A stretch of DNA of 64,000 nt from Cymbomonas tetramitiformis. Taxonomy: Eukaryota > Chlorophyta > Pyramimonadophyceae > Pyramimonadales > Pyramimonadaceae. The number at the start of each line of letters is the position of its first letter. Positions within the stretch are counted from its first letter, which is position 1. Location: the NCBI GenBank assembly GCA_001247695.2, contig LGRX02029134.1, forward strand, positions 1 to 64,000, given 5' to 3'. Below the pieces are notes generated by a model, which was given only the letters and a program-made list of their open reading frames with translations, made no database searches and was not told the DNA's origin. Position numbers and translations under genes: made by a program. Shown one piece after another: positions 1 through 11,539 of the stretch.

Positions 1-668
1 CGTGGACGTCTCGTATCAAGGAGGAAGGAGGGGTGGTGTCGTCATCGGTGGGGTCGGCCATCGGCTCGGGGCGCGGTGAAGGCGAGGCGGGCGGCGGGGA
101 GTCGTCGACATCTCGTATCAATATCGAGAGAGGGGTGGTGTTATCGATGGAGGCTGCGACAATGAGCATGATTGCAGTGGCAATGGACATGAGACAATGT
201 CGCACGCCACGTGTGCGTAATTTTATGGGAAATACGCGGTCGGCGTACATTACCTTGCCCGGTTCTTCTTCCAAAATGGACGGGATCGGCAACCATGACG
301 GGTACCGTAGGGTCGTTAGCATGTCTTGGGCGCAACGATGAAAGTCGCGGGGAGTCATGCAAGTTGGTTCGTCCTTGCGATGGCCACAAGTGTAAATCTG
401 AACCATGCCGACGTTTCTCGACTTACGCGCTTCCAATCTACAAGCGGTTACGTGACAAAGAGCACGCATCATGTCTTCCGTTTGGCACCTGCCACGTTAG
501 AGTGCAGTTAAGATGTCGCTAGTACGTCGATACATAGTCTTTACCATGCTAACGGCATCATATGTGTGCGACAGTGCTGCGAAGGTCCAAATGGACGATT
601 GTGATTCAAGAGTCCAACTGAAAGTTAGGGCACTTTCAAAGGGTCCTTGAAAAAACGAAATCACTCAC
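1..668. other. No gene recognised
   Basis: Mixed-composition DNA. Short open frames exist on both strands, but none shows a recognisable domain, conserved motif or convincing splice pattern. It may hold introns or flanking sequence of the possible minus-strand exon that follows. Confidence 0.4.
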
Positions 669-1096
669 CTTGCATCATTCACGCACGCCACAGTGGTTTC
701 CGCCCATTGGCTAACTCGAAACTTCTTCGTGTGCTCCTCGAAATGTTGACCCAACCGGAAACCCTCCGGACAACCGACGGTATCGGCAGCAAGTGGTACC
801 GCCGGAGTTGATGGTGCGGAGGTGGCAATATTCACCGGACCACGCGGTGGTGCCAAGGGTACTGGGTGAGGTGTTGGGTGACACATGGCCATTCGGGCTA
901 GTCGTGGCGCACGCGTTTTGGCCACCGGTCGTTCTTGTCGTTGGAGGGAAAGCCCACGGTGACCCGGGGCCGCACGGGGTGTACTTGCGGACGCCTGCAC
1001 GAACTGGTCATCGGATGCATTGGGGGGAAGTTGGCGAGTCCATTGTTCACGTAGCGCGGAGAAATGCTCTCCGGGGCGAAGTGCTTTACGGGGCAT
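669..1096 (-). CDS. Possible exon of an unidentified minus-strand gene
   Basis: A minus-strand frame of about 143 codons ends at a strong 5' splice-donor-like sequence (AAG followed by GTGAGT, around 668). The peptide is Pro/Ala/Arg-rich at first and more ordinary near its end. I do not recognise a family and did not find a convincing next exon within 1-660. The opposite strand is also open for about 116 codons, so coding is not certain. GC-rich DNA makes chance open frames common here, so this is a weak call resting mainly on the donor site. Confidence 0.22.
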
Positions 1097-1120
1097 CGCA
1101 GGCCTGTGACCCCCCCCCCG

Positions 1121-1640
1121 TAGGCGCGTTAAGACGTGGTTAGTACGTCATAAAGGAGTCCTAATGCCACACGTTAGGGTGTCATTAGGATACCGTTAGG
1201 ATGGGCGAACTACAGGCATCCTAAAGGCCTCCTAAAGGTGTCCTAAACCAGGGAATCTTTTGAGGAATATTCCTCTAGGCGCGTTAAGACGTGGTTAGTA
1301 CGTCATAAAGGAGTCCTAATGCCACACGTTAGGGTGTCATTAGGATACCGTTAGGATGGGCGAACTACAGGCATCCTAAAGGCCTCCTAAAGGTGTCCTA
1401 ACCAGGGAATCTTTTGAGGAATATTCCTCTAGGCGCGTTAAGATGTGCACCCTAAAGCACGCCCTTAGGACACCTTTAACATGTTGTCGCCGCTAGCATG
1501 TAGTTAGCACGCCTTTAGCATGCGTGGCGTTAGCATGTTAACGGCGTCTAGTCTCACCTAGTATGCCGCTAACGGCGTGGCGATAGCATGTTAACGGCGT
1601 CTAGTCTCCATTAGTGGGTACCGTAACGGCATAGTAACAA
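1121..1640. repeat. 155-bp tandem duplication and CTAAC/GTTAG-rich repeat tract
   Basis: Two consecutive near-identical units lie at 1121-1275 and 1276-1429, with the start of a third at 1430. They are followed by DNA crowded with short CTAA/TTAG words. The phrase TAGTCTCCATTAGTGGGTAC occurs near 1600 and again near 3833 in the same orientation, so this tract and 3430-3950 are related. No open frame is preserved across units. Confidence 0.75.
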
Positions 1641-2570
1641 AGACGCATGCAAACAAAAAAAAACAAAAAAACTGCAAGTCTGGCGTTAGGATACTAAATG
1701 ACATCATAAGAGCATGCTACCGGCATAATATCCGCGTAATGTACATGGCATGCTAAAGGGGTACTAACGTCATATGACTTGTATGACATAAGCTATAAGA
1801 CCCAAAAATAGCGAAAAAAACAAAAAAACAAAAATTTGGCAGGGAAATGGGCAAGATGAAGGGAACACACCCCTCCAAGCAAAATGTTGGTTTTGTTTTT
1901 TTTGCCATAGATATGAAGCATTTTGTGCGCACGATTTTTTCAAAATGCGCAGGAGCAAAAAAATAAATATAAACAAAAGAAATAAAATGAAAAGTTCTCA
2001 CCGCACCGCACCGCACCGCACCGTCGCGTCGCGTGTCCGAGACAGACCGACCGCGACCTGCGCCGACCTGCGCTGGTCACTCGAGCGCGACAGCCGCGAC
2101 GCGATAGGGACAGCGACAGCCGAACGACAGCGACATCGATTCACGATACTGATACTCATTGTCATACTATCCGATACTCATACTGTGACACAGGTGACAC
2201 GCGACAGTCGACTGCGACTCGAGTGATGCGGGATGCCGCTGCCGATGCCGCGAGCCCGCGACGACCAGTTCGAGTTGAATATTCAAGCGAAGGGGAAGGT
2301 GAACGTTGAAGTGGAATACACTCAACACTGTGTCCATCGAACTACAATAAACTTTAAGTATTCACAAGTCAAAGGCAGCGGTGAACGCAGAGTTATCGGG
2401 TAGTGGGTGCTGTTTTATGTTTGTTCTTGGTATCATAAAAATACTGCACTACGCTACATATTCATAGTGAATGCGAGTGCTACTGTAATTTTTCTGCGCG
2501 CATGTCGGTGTGCTTAGCATCGAATTGAGGGGTGAACGAGAAGTAAGTTCTCGCTAGTCGTATGAACTAG
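1641..2570. other. Low-complexity spacer without a recognised gene
   Basis: Contains A-rich runs (about 1655-1670 and 1805-1835), a CCGCA pentamer tract near 2000-2025 and GCGACA-rich DNA to about 2240. No gene family is recognisable. Confidence 0.45.
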
Positions 2571-3175
2571 ATGAAGTTGGTTAAATTCCAACTCACCCCA
2601 CTTGGCCTTCTTATTTTCCTTTGCTACTCTTATATTTCATCTTATGATATTTTTGCGCTTTACTATCCATTGGTTTTGAGTTGCGCGTTGTTTTTCAGAT
2701 CGGCTGAAAATGAGCGAGTGGAAAGAACTAATTTTCAGCCCATGACCAACACCAATACCTAAGGTGTGTGCGCTATCTTTCCTAGGTTGGTACATAAGAA
2801 TTTGCGCGTTTGTGTTATGTGCTTGCTTTACTAAGCGTGGGTTTCTTTGTTGCGCTTTATTTTTCAGATCGGTTGAAAAGGAGCGAGTAGAGAAAGCAAA
2901 TTTTCAGCCCATGACCAACGCCAAGACTTAAGGTAAAAGCTATACCCTTTCTAAGTTAGAACCTAAGCTGTTGTGCTTTTGTGTGAAGTTTCTCACTTGA
3001 CTAAGTGTTGGTTTATTGTTCCACTTGCTTTTTCAGATCGAATGAGAATGGGCGAGTGGAAAATCTCGGAAGGTTTTACTCCAAGACCAACGCCGAGATT
3101 TCTCGCTTGTTGCACGTTGTTTTAAAGAGATTAGGTTGATTCCCTAGAGGCAATTTTCGGACTAGAGCCTTGTTT
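2571..3175 (+). repeat. Three exon-like units in tandem, period 169 bp
   Basis: Three related blocks start at 2699, 2868 and 3037. Each is preceded by a pyrimidine-rich TTTTTCAG or TTTCAG, like a 3' splice site. The first two blocks are exactly 65 bp (2699-2763 and 2868-2932) and end in AAG followed by GTGTGT or GTAAAA, like 5' splice sites. One frame encodes a similar peptide in each, with the shared pieces RSxENERVE, FQPMTN and TNA. The third block is more diverged and open for longer. The pattern suggests duplicated small exons, or duplicated introns carrying a small conserved core. The 65-bp length is not a multiple of three, so including one block would shift a reading frame. Function is unknown. 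Confidence 0.5.
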
Positions 3176-3429
3176 TGAGCGAATTAGGCTACGAATGGGG
3201 CAGCCCTACTTACGATTGGATTGTATTGTGGATAGTAGAAATATTAACGTTTCTAGACTTGTCAAAGTGCATTCAACCACGCATATGCTTTGTTGTGCAT
3301 CACACTTGTTTATCACACCTGTTGTGCATCACACTCACCAATCACAATGTATCTCGCACCTCACAATGCATATGCCTTCGCATCAAGCTTCCCCCGATAT
3401 GAATACTCGCAACGTTCGCGTTTGACTGC

Positions 3430-3950
3430 TTGTGTAGTTATGACATAGTTAGTATGCGCCCTAACACACTAAAGCTATGCTAAAACCAACGTTAGTATGC
3501 CTTTACTATGTCCCAGATAGCATGTCGTTAGGACGCCTTTAGGGTGTCGGTGTTAGTATGTCCTAACGTCGTCCTATTAACATCATAATGGCGTCCTAAC
3601 GCCAGTTATAGTGCATGTGTTAGTATGTCCTAACGTCGTCCTACGAGCACCATAATGGCATCCTAACGCCTGTTAATATGCATTTGTTAGTATGTCCTAA
3701 CGTCGTCCTACGAACATCATAACGGCATCCTAAAACCGGTTAAGATGCATGTGTTAGGGGCGTCCTAACGGCATCATATGCACGTACTAACGGGTCGTTA
3801 AGACGTATGGCGTTAGTATGCCGTTAATATCTAGTCTCCATTAGTGGGTACCGTAACGGTATCCTAACCGCATACTAGCGGCATACTAACTTGACTACAT
3901 ATACTGCTGTTAGTATGCCTTTAGTACACCTTTAGTACACATACTACAAT
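3430..3950. repeat. TTAG/CTAA-rich degenerate repeat tract
   Basis: Dense imperfect repeats built from phrases such as TTAGTATGTCCTAACGTCGT, seen at about 3555, 3620 and 3688. The tract shares the block around 3833 with the tract near 1600. The two similar tracts bracket 1640-3430 in the same orientation. No coding signal. Confidence 0.65.
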
Positions 3951-3953
3951 TTC

Positions 3954-4286
3954 CTAGGACCGTAGGGCTGTGTGGCTCGACCGGTTTTTATCCCGGGTGT
4001 CCGCACCGGTGATCCAACAGAGCAGCTCCCACGGCTCCTCGGGACGCGGAACCGAGGCGGTTGCTGGGGTTCTGGCGGACTTCCAGAAGTTCGCCTGCTC
4101 TCTCTGGATGCGTTGCTCGACCTGTCCCCGCTCAGGAGGCTCTGGGCTTCCCGTGCGGGTGGCGGCTAGCATGTCCAAATCTTCCTGCTCATACTCCTCG
4201 ACTCGACTCTGGCTCTTGAGGTGGCGCCTGGCGCTGCTACTAAGGTGTCTCCCACACCTTCTCCACCTATCACGCAGCACCTGCAT
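3954..4286 (-). pseudogene. Fragment downstream of the gag-like gene
   Basis: A 110-codon minus-strand frame starts 66 bp beyond the gag-like stop at 4352 and is rich in Arg, Glu and Gln. No protease or reverse transcriptase motif is visible. Its position suggests it belonged to the same retroelement. It ends where the TTAG-rich repeat tract begins, so the rest of the element is missing or replaced. Confidence 0.3.
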
Positions 4287-4299
4287 CGCTGTGGACGCC

Positions 4300-4350
4300 G
4301 GCGCGGGGCCCTTTTGTCCCCCTGACCCCGCAGTGACGGGGCCCGCGCCC
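4300..4350 (-). promoter_or_regulatory. GC-rich hairpin just after the gag-like stop
   Basis: The two arms GGCGCGGGGCCC (4300-4311) and GGGCCCGCGCC (about 4339-4349) pair over about 11 bp with one bulge around a 27-nt loop. It lies immediately downstream of the stop codon of the gag-like frame on the minus strand. It could be a readthrough or frameshift stimulator, or a terminator-like structure. This role is inferred only from position and pairing. Confidence 0.3.
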
Positions 4351-4351
4351 T

Positions 4352-7300
4352 TTACTGCGGGGAGGACGCCCCGGGCTGGGGAGCGTCCTCCTGGACAAAA
4401 TCCAATCCGATGGCAGCCAAAGCTTCATCCATCGAATCGTCCCCTATCAACGCCAGGGTGTCCTCCAGGAGGCACTTGGCCCACTCCTTCGGGCGCTGCT
4501 TCGCCTGCGGACAGTCGCGGGCGTAATGGTCCATGCTCTTGCACAGACGGCAGCCCTCGTACTCTGGGGAGCCGAGTCGTTGCCCTGTGGGTGTCGGAGT
4601 GCCAGCGGATGTCGCCATGGCTAGCAGCTCCTCCGTGACATCTACGTGGGCCAGCAGCTGGACCGAGCGGCTCGTCTTATCCTGGCTCTGCCGTAACTCC
4701 CGCTCAGCCTCTATGGCCCAGGTCAGGAGTTCGTGGCGGCCTTTACTGGCCGTCCGGCTCAGGGTCAGGACCGAAGAGCTTTTCCTCTCGGCTATAAGGA
4801 AGACTTTCCTCCTTACCTCCGGTATCAACCCCGTAAGGAATATCTCCAGCAGCTCCTCTTCCGGCACCGGAGAGGTGAGCTCGTGGGCAGCCAGCATGCT
4901 CACGATGTCGTGAGCAAGGTGCACCCCGTCCCAGAACTCGCGGACCGTGCGAGTCTGTCTGTCCTGACTTTGACGCACGCGACGCAGGAACGGACCGATC
5001 GACGCCATTTCCCCCTTGTCGGGCATCACCAGCTGCGCCAAGGGGACCACTATGACGTCCAGGGTGAGGTTCTTACCTTCCCGAGCCTCCGTCAACACCG
5101 AAGAAAGCTCGCGGTACTCGGAGCTGAGTTTGCCGAAGCAGTGTCTGGCCACTTCCGACAGCAGGGAGTGGTCCGACAACACCTTCTCCTCACCCCCGCT
5201 CTCTAGTGGTCCCAGACGCGCCATCTCCATGGCGTAGCGCACCGGCTCCAGTTCCCGAACCTCCCTGACCTGCCGAACAAATCGGAGGAGCCGACCAAAG
5301 ACGTGGGACGACCCGTGCCTCCACCTCTGTGTGGTATCTGTCCACTGCCTTCTCCATGGCTCTGAGGGCTTCCTTGAGAGCGTGCTGCTCGTCCTTACGA
5401 CTGTGATGGCTTCGGGGCTCCCTGTAACGAGAGGACGAGAAGGTGAACTGGCTGTCGCCATCCCCGTCCTCACCCGGCCCATCGCCGCCAGGATCCTCGC
5501 CCGGACCCCCCGGACCTCCTGGCCCTCCAGGGTCACCGCCCCCCGAGCCTCCGAGACCTCCATGACTGCTGACACCGGGCACCTCCGGAAGCTCGTTTGG
5601 CTCCGAGTGCTCAGGTTGAGGGACCATCCCCCCCCCGTCTTCTGGTGTGTCTACTGCCGCAGCAAGCGGAGGCGGTGACACAACCGGAAAGTCGTCGAAA
5701 GCACCGGGCCACACGTCCGCGGCGCAAAACCCACACACCGGCAGGTACACCTTCTTCAGGAGTGCCACCACACTTTTCCTAGCGCCCACTTGACATGTCC
5801 ACATACGCACCGGACTCTCCTCGTGCCCGCACCCGCAGCGAGCGCAGCTCTCTGCAACGGGCGCCAAGGCCGCCGTGAGACTGTGAATCACCTGGGCCCC
5901 GAGGACTCTGTCCTCGTCCGAGACCCTCGCCTTCAGGCATTGCCTGATCTGACTGGCAGAGTGCACGCACCCGGCGACCTGACCAAGGGAACGATACCTA
6001 CGAGCGGCGTCGTAAAACAGGCGCTTGGCGTCGATCCCCGGTTTGGCATGCTCGACCACGTGTTTCCGGAGGGCGTTGCAGACTTTTACAGGAAGGGAAA
6101 CAAAGTCCCATGCATGCGGCGGAAGTGATGCCACGCCCGCGTGTGACTCCTCTGGCGGGCTTTGCACGCCCCGGTTCTCGACGTCACAGGTGACGACGGA
6201 AGCAGGCTCTACCAGCTTATGCCCCTCTCGGGAGATCCTGAACCGGACTCGACATTGCCGCTGAGGGCCCTCGAGCGTCCGACTCCACGGGCCCCGAGGG
6301 TGAAGCCTGAACCAGGGCGAGCCTTTGGACTTGTGACTCTATGACCGCCTGCAGCCTCTCCTCTAGCTGAGCCTCAGCCGACGCTCGCCGCTCCTCAGCA
6401 GCCACCTGCTGAGCGACGCTCTCGTCGACAGCCAACTGCCTGGCAGTCTCCCGGGCTTCTGCAGCCAGCCGGTCCGCAGCCCAGCGCTCTTCGACAGCGC
6501 GTTGCTCGGAGGCCCTACGTTCCTCGGCAGCGCGCTGATCGGAGATCCTGCGCTCCTCGACAGCTCTTTGGCTCTCCTGGAGTTGCCGAGACAGCTGTTC
6601 CAGGCGAGCCTCGGCAGCTGCCTCCCGAGCTCGGGACTCCTTCTGCCAGGCCTCCTTCAGCTCTTGCAGGTCCTGACTGTTCATGCTCCAGGTGGACTCC
6701 GGGGACGACGACGCATCCCCTGAGGAAGCCGGACCGGGGCACGGGGCCGAGGGTGCTCGACTGGGCTTCCGAGTGCGAGGCGCCGGGCGACCGGGGCCGC
6801 TCGGCTTAGGCGCCTGAGTCCTGGACCTTGGAAGTTCCGCGGGATGCTCCTCCTCCGATGAGGACGAGAGAGGAGCAAACCGGTTTGACCAGTTCCCACC
6901 GGGAGCTGCGGAACTCGGAGGTGCTGTGCCTGACTTCCTAAGACCCCTGTGTGACTTCCGGGTGCGGCCGCTCATTCTGACGGCCGCGACGACTGCTCTC
7001 CTTACCTCCCAGAGGTCCACTCCTCGGCGTACTATCTCCCCTGGTCTGCTGACGTTGATGGCAAAGGCAGAGAACCTACACCTCCCGAGGGAGTTGTGGG
7101 GGTCCTCGCGCTTTTGCTGCATCAACCTCTTGGACTCGGAGACTGCCTGCTGGTGGATCTCCAGGCGATAAGCGCCGTCCTCGGAGAGCCCATGGTCCTT
7201 AAGCTGGAACCACATTACCCCTGACAGCAGGTGGTCTTTCCCCAGGCGCTTTAGGCCTCGACGGATGTCTTGCCACAAAGACTCCTGGTCGGAATCCGAG

Positions 7301-9079
7301 CAAGAGCTGACACCGGATGAGGTTCCCGCTTTCCTTACTGGACGGCGGGCACTCGTCCCCTGGGACGAGTCCGAGCTGACTGGGGTCGTGCTGGGGAGTA
7401 AGGATGTCGAATTACCGGTAATTTGAAAATGGGGGCTGGTAATACCGGGTAATTTACCGGTAATACTTTCGGCGGTATTACCAAAGTATTACCGCCTGCA
7501 CGAAATGACCTAACTTTCGCCTCGGGGCCCTAAAATTGTTTTTCAAAATTTCTATGGATAAATGATGATCATTAGAATTGTTTTGGTCCGTGCAATAGCA
7601 CACACTAAGCGATGTGAGCCCATGATCAAGCGATACATTTTGCAGAAATTGCCCGTTATTGAGTTACCTCCCATACTTAAGAATCCGTATTACCGGTATT
7701 ACCTGTATTTACTGCCGTATTACCGGTAATTTGTAAATGGGACTCGGCAATACCAGGTAATTTACCGGTAATTACCGTACCGGTAAATTACCAAAAAAAT
7801 TACCCGACATCCTTACTGGGGAGTCGGCGCCACTCGCGGAGACACCTTTTGACCATCTGAGTCATTCGGTATCTTCGGGCTCCAACCCACCAGGTGCTCC
7901 TTTCCTTGGCGAGCGTCGTCTGCTGGTGTCATGCCATGAAGACGGCTCCAGCTTGACGTCTGCCCCTGCGCCACAGACCCTGTGTCTGGACGACACGCTG
8001 GCGCCATGCCGCGAAAGCGGACTCGACTCGGCGCCGACTGCCTCTGACGAACAGGCCCTGAAGTTGGGCGACCTGCTGGGTGACGTCATTCCACGCTTGG
8101 AATGCCAGGCGCTGGAGCTCGCGCTGATGCGCTGACCGGTCCGTTCCGGCCTTCCACGCGACCCAAGCAAGCCGCGCGGTTGCGCGCTGACGAGCTGGCA
8201 GGGAGACTCTCGCACGTCGTTGCGCTGAGTCCAGCGCCCAGGTGCTCCATTGACGGAGGGCCAATGCGAGCATGGATTGACGTCGCTCTCCTCGCCAAGC
8301 CGGATTGGGCCGGATGCGAGACTCGTGCCCCCGTGACTGGACGACGTCCAGCCGCTCTGAGCGTCGGACATCGTCAGACTCCCCTTCTGCAGGGGGGCTC
8401 CAGTCACCGGCTCGGTAAATCTCAAAGCGCCCTGGGGCGCTGATGAGATTTCCTTGCTCGCCCCCCACGAGGGGAGAGAGGGAGGACGCTGCCGGTCCCG
8501 ACGTCGGTTCCTGACGGACGACCCTACTGCCCGCACTTCTGCTGGACGCAGGGAGTGGGGAGAAGGGAGCTGCCGAGGGGTTCAATCCCTTAGCAGAGCG
8601 GTCCGAGTCCGACTCGGAGCTGGCGCTCGCCGCCGGCGCCGGAGCTTCGGGCGACGCACGCTTCCGGCGCGCCGGCTGCCGTAGCGCCGAGCTCAATGCG
8701 AGCTCGGACACTGGCTCAGCCCCACTGACTCTCGCTGGTGAGGGGGTTCTCGGTGGTGAGGCCTTGGGGGGCCCACCAGACAACCCCGGAGGGGCCCTCA
8801 GGGGCGTGCGCGCCGGTGTAACCTCGAGGGCTTCACCGCCGTATTGGCGTGCGAGTGCACGCCGCACTCCCCCCCCCTTTTACGGGAGCGCCAATCCCGG
8901 CTGTCCGATCCGCCAGCCGCGCCCCTGAACTCCGAAGAGCCCGGGCCGACCGACAGACCCGCAGCGCGAGATCCCGACTGACCGGACCCCACGGCTGAGC
9001 CGGGGGCGGCGCCGGCCCGACCCCCCCCACGACGGCCCGACTGACCGAGGAAACCTTCTCCATCCGAGTAAATTGACAT
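4352..9079 (-). pseudogene. Gag-like retroelement polyprotein, decayed
   Basis: Read on the minus strand from an ATG at about 9079, the pieces line up as one long gene broken several times. The N-terminal part is Gly/Ser-rich. A frame change occurs at a C8 run (about 8872-8879). Next, 8300-7929 encodes four or five Trp-centred repeats about 30 residues apart (RQWSTW, WVAWKA, FQAWND, FAAWRQ), resembling SFI1-type helical repeats. A TGA stop near 7927 sits where the next repeat would have Trp. The frame continues past a MITE (7399-7815) into 7278-6217, which holds an Ala/Glu/Arg coiled coil. Frame changes near 6200 and 5300 lead to 5300-4352, which ends with a CCHC zinc knuckle (CRLC, then H and C in DHYARDC), the hallmark of retroelement Gag. 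No pol is attached. Alternative: two adjacent genes rather than one. The retroelement assignment of the 3' part is firm; the single-gene reading is inference. Confidence 0.6.
7399..7815. mobile_element. hAT-type MITE inside the gag-like gene
   Basis: A 417-bp insertion with terminal inverted repeats TAAGGATGTCG / CGACATCCTTA and an identical 8-bp duplication CTGGGGAG on both sides (7391-7398 and 7816-7823). Eight-bp duplications are typical of hAT transposition. The interior is AT-rich, packed with ATTACCGGTAAT-type words and has no ORF. If the insert and one duplication copy are ignored, the minus-strand frame upstream (about 7824-7926) is in phase with the frame downstream (7398-7276). The insertion therefore hit coding sequence. 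Confidence 0.88.
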
Positions 9080-9137
9080 TGTATGCGTGCTATGCGTGAG
9101 ATCCAACCAGCCGAAGCCGAAAGTGCTACACGACACA

Positions 9138-9430
9138 CGTGGTGACTAGCACCCGCCGATCCAGAAATTCACTACTTGCGTCCGAGCACAAGTAGCCACA
9201 CCGGCCGAAGCGCGGAGATTTCCGGAAAAGAGGATTCTAGAAAACTAAAGCTCCATTGGGAACATCACACGTGGTACACTCGCAAACTAACTAATTGAAA
9301 GACGTGTGGCGTGGCAACCAGCACCCGCTTTTAGGAATTCGCTACTTGTGCGCGAGCACAAGCAGACACACCGGCCGAAGCGCGGCGATTCCCAAATAGG
9401 GGGGACTAGAGGGCCAAACTAAAGGTGGGC
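9138..9430. repeat. Imperfect tandem repeat upstream of the gag-like gene
   Basis: Two related blocks of about 115 bp, at about 9138-9250 and 9305-9425, share phrases such as ACACACCGGCCGAAGCGCGG and ACTAGCACCCGC / ACCAGCACCCGC. They lie just upstream of the ATG of the gag-like gene and could be remnants of its leader or promoter. No LTR boundary could be defined. Confidence 0.5.
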
Positions 9431-10198
9431 GAGATCCCGAACCGACTCCGAATTCTAGCAAAAGCTACGCAAAATTTAAAATTTTGCGCAGCGCTTCCGC
9501 CGCAGAGGGTCGGAATTGCCTGAAAACTGAGACGATTTGGAATTCCCGCGACCTGTGAGTCCAAAATACGGCGATAGGCCGCACGTGCGTGCTATGCGTG
9601 CTAGGACAAAGGCAACGCGCGCACCTCAAAAGATTGTCGTTGGGCTAGATTCCTCCACGCCAACGCGGTTCCAAGAGACCTGGAACCCTCAAACCCACAC
9701 ACCGCCGCGCAACGCAAACGAAAGCACAGACATTCTCGATTTCGTAGTGTCGCACTACGCTAGCTAATCGCGCAAGGCAAGGTGGATTTGATCAGAATTC
9801 GCGCAAAAAAAACAGGGAAGCAACGTGAAAACACGAACTAATTACCATTTTGTAGGAGTCTCCACTCTTGCTTATATCTTCTTTACGGTTTCGGACTTAT
9901 TATATCTACACTTATTAAACGACCGCACGAGGTATGATTACGTTTGGTCAACTATAAGACTTCGGTTTCGTAAATCTTACTAGTTATGCTTTTGCTTTCA
10001 AGTGTATGCTTTCTATACACAATATACAGCAGTTACGGCTCTTACTTTTTATGTTACAATTCTCAGTTCAGTTCTCATCTCCGAAACGGGTTACACTTGG
10101 AGTTCTTATACATTCAGGAACTCTTTCCATAACTCAACTGTACTGAGTACTCCGTACAACAAGCTAGGCACCTCACATCAACATCATTCTGATCGGTC
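9431..10198. other. Intergenic, no gene recognised
   Basis: No supported coding region. AT-rich from about 9830. GTACTGAGTACTCCGTAC near 10140 and GTACTCCGTACTGAGTAC near 10204 are short related words close to the transposase 3' end and might be remnants of a transposon terminus. Confidence 0.4.
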
Positions 10199-11536
10199 CT
10201 ACTGTACTCCGTACTGAGTACTCTTGCGTTTTATACTTAGCCGTTTTTCTTGCTCTTGTGCTTGCCTCCTAGCACACTCTGCCGCCATAAGCAATTTCGA
10301 AGCTGGAAGCTCGCGCCAAGCTTGCATGACGGCACGCACGACGGTCTCAGGGTTCTTTGGTTTGTCAACGCAGATTTTGTCGACCATGCTTTGAAAGCTG
10401 CTGTACACAGCAAGACACAGCGAGCTGTACACAGCGAGTTCGGGGTTCCAGTTCAAGTCTCGCAACCGCTCCCGTATTTCCTTGTAGGCGACAGCTTTCA
10501 TCTCAACCAGCTTGTCAGCGTCCATCGTCACATCCTTTTGGTACCAGGTATCCTTCGCGCGGTTTTTACTCTTGCGTTTGGCCTTCTCCCACTCGGCGAC
10601 TCTCCAGCATCCGAACTTGCCGTCGAAGCCGCGCGCAAGGTTGGGTTTCGCAACAGCAGTCAGGAACATCACCTTAGGAATGAACCGTCGGCTTTGATAT
10701 CGTGCATATTTTGGCTTTTCCCCCTTCCTACGACGGTCCCTGACACGAGAAGATTGGCAGACGAAGTACTTCTCGTCGAAGTGTATGGTGACGCTGTCGT
10801 CGGTGTCAAAGTGGTCAGAATCTTCTGCAAGCCGTTCTGAGGCCAACTGCATACGCTCGTCGAAATGCTTGCGAGTAAGCAACGGCTTGTAACGCAGAGC
10901 ATAAGAGCGAACATTTTCACGCTTGAGAAACCTCTGCACTGAACTGCTACTCACTTGCGTCGTCTTGGACACCTCGTTGGCGATTTCCTGATTGGTGAGG
11001 AAAGATTTGCTGCGGAGCGTCGCGAAGATGAGACGCTTCACTCTGCCAGAGAGCACGCGAGAGGGTGGGGCACTCCTCAACTTTTCCCCGCCTTCCCTAT
11101 CCATAACTTCGTCGTGACAACGCTTGGGATACTGGACATTGACACCCCATTGCTTCGCAAGGTCGGCGACGGAAATACCAGTCCCACGACCGGCAGCTTT
11201 GGTCTCCTTGTAAGCCATGGCAATCTGAAATCGTTCTGTCTCGGTCTTTTGCAGCCATCCACGTGGACGCTTGGCGATGGGATTCTTGCGATTGTAATAT
11301 TTTTGAGTGGCGTACCCGTTGTTTTTCCGTGGTCTACCCTTCGGCTTTCCAGTGCACTGTTTTGACTTCAATGCCTGCCGAACTCTATTCTCTAAGGCGT
11401 TTCCTAATGCGATGCCAGTTTTGGCCTGGGCGTGGGCGGAAGACCCCCGCGAGCGTACCACCATGGTCGAAAAACATAACAGCTTCAAAAACGTTCCCAC
11501 CCATATCGTGCGTTTCACCTGTTGCGTAGTTGCCAA
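10199..11536 (-). pseudogene. Mariner-like (Tc1/mariner) transposase, internally deleted
   Basis: A 445-codon minus-strand ORF. The N-terminal half has a Lys/Arg-rich stretch and a paired helix-turn-helix region ending in KPLLTRKHFDERM, typical of mariner-like elements. The first catalytic Asp is recognisable in IHFDEKYF (about residue 255), followed by the conserved VMFLTAVAKPN and DGKFGCWRV segments. The region that should carry the second Asp (usually in a DN motif) and the third acidic residue is absent. In its place is a short direct repeat, LAVYSS twice (about residues 368-382). The C-terminal tail resumes with an ordinary helical segment. The protein should therefore be catalytically dead although its frame is open. 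The opposite strand is also partly open but is a shadow. Clear TIRs with TA duplications were not found. Confidence 0.75.
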
Positions 11537-11539
11537 TAC

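Noticed and set aside
10140..10222. Possible terminal inverted repeat of the mariner element
   Set aside because: The two GTAC-rich words are close together on one side only, and no partner or TA-flanked end was found beyond 11536.
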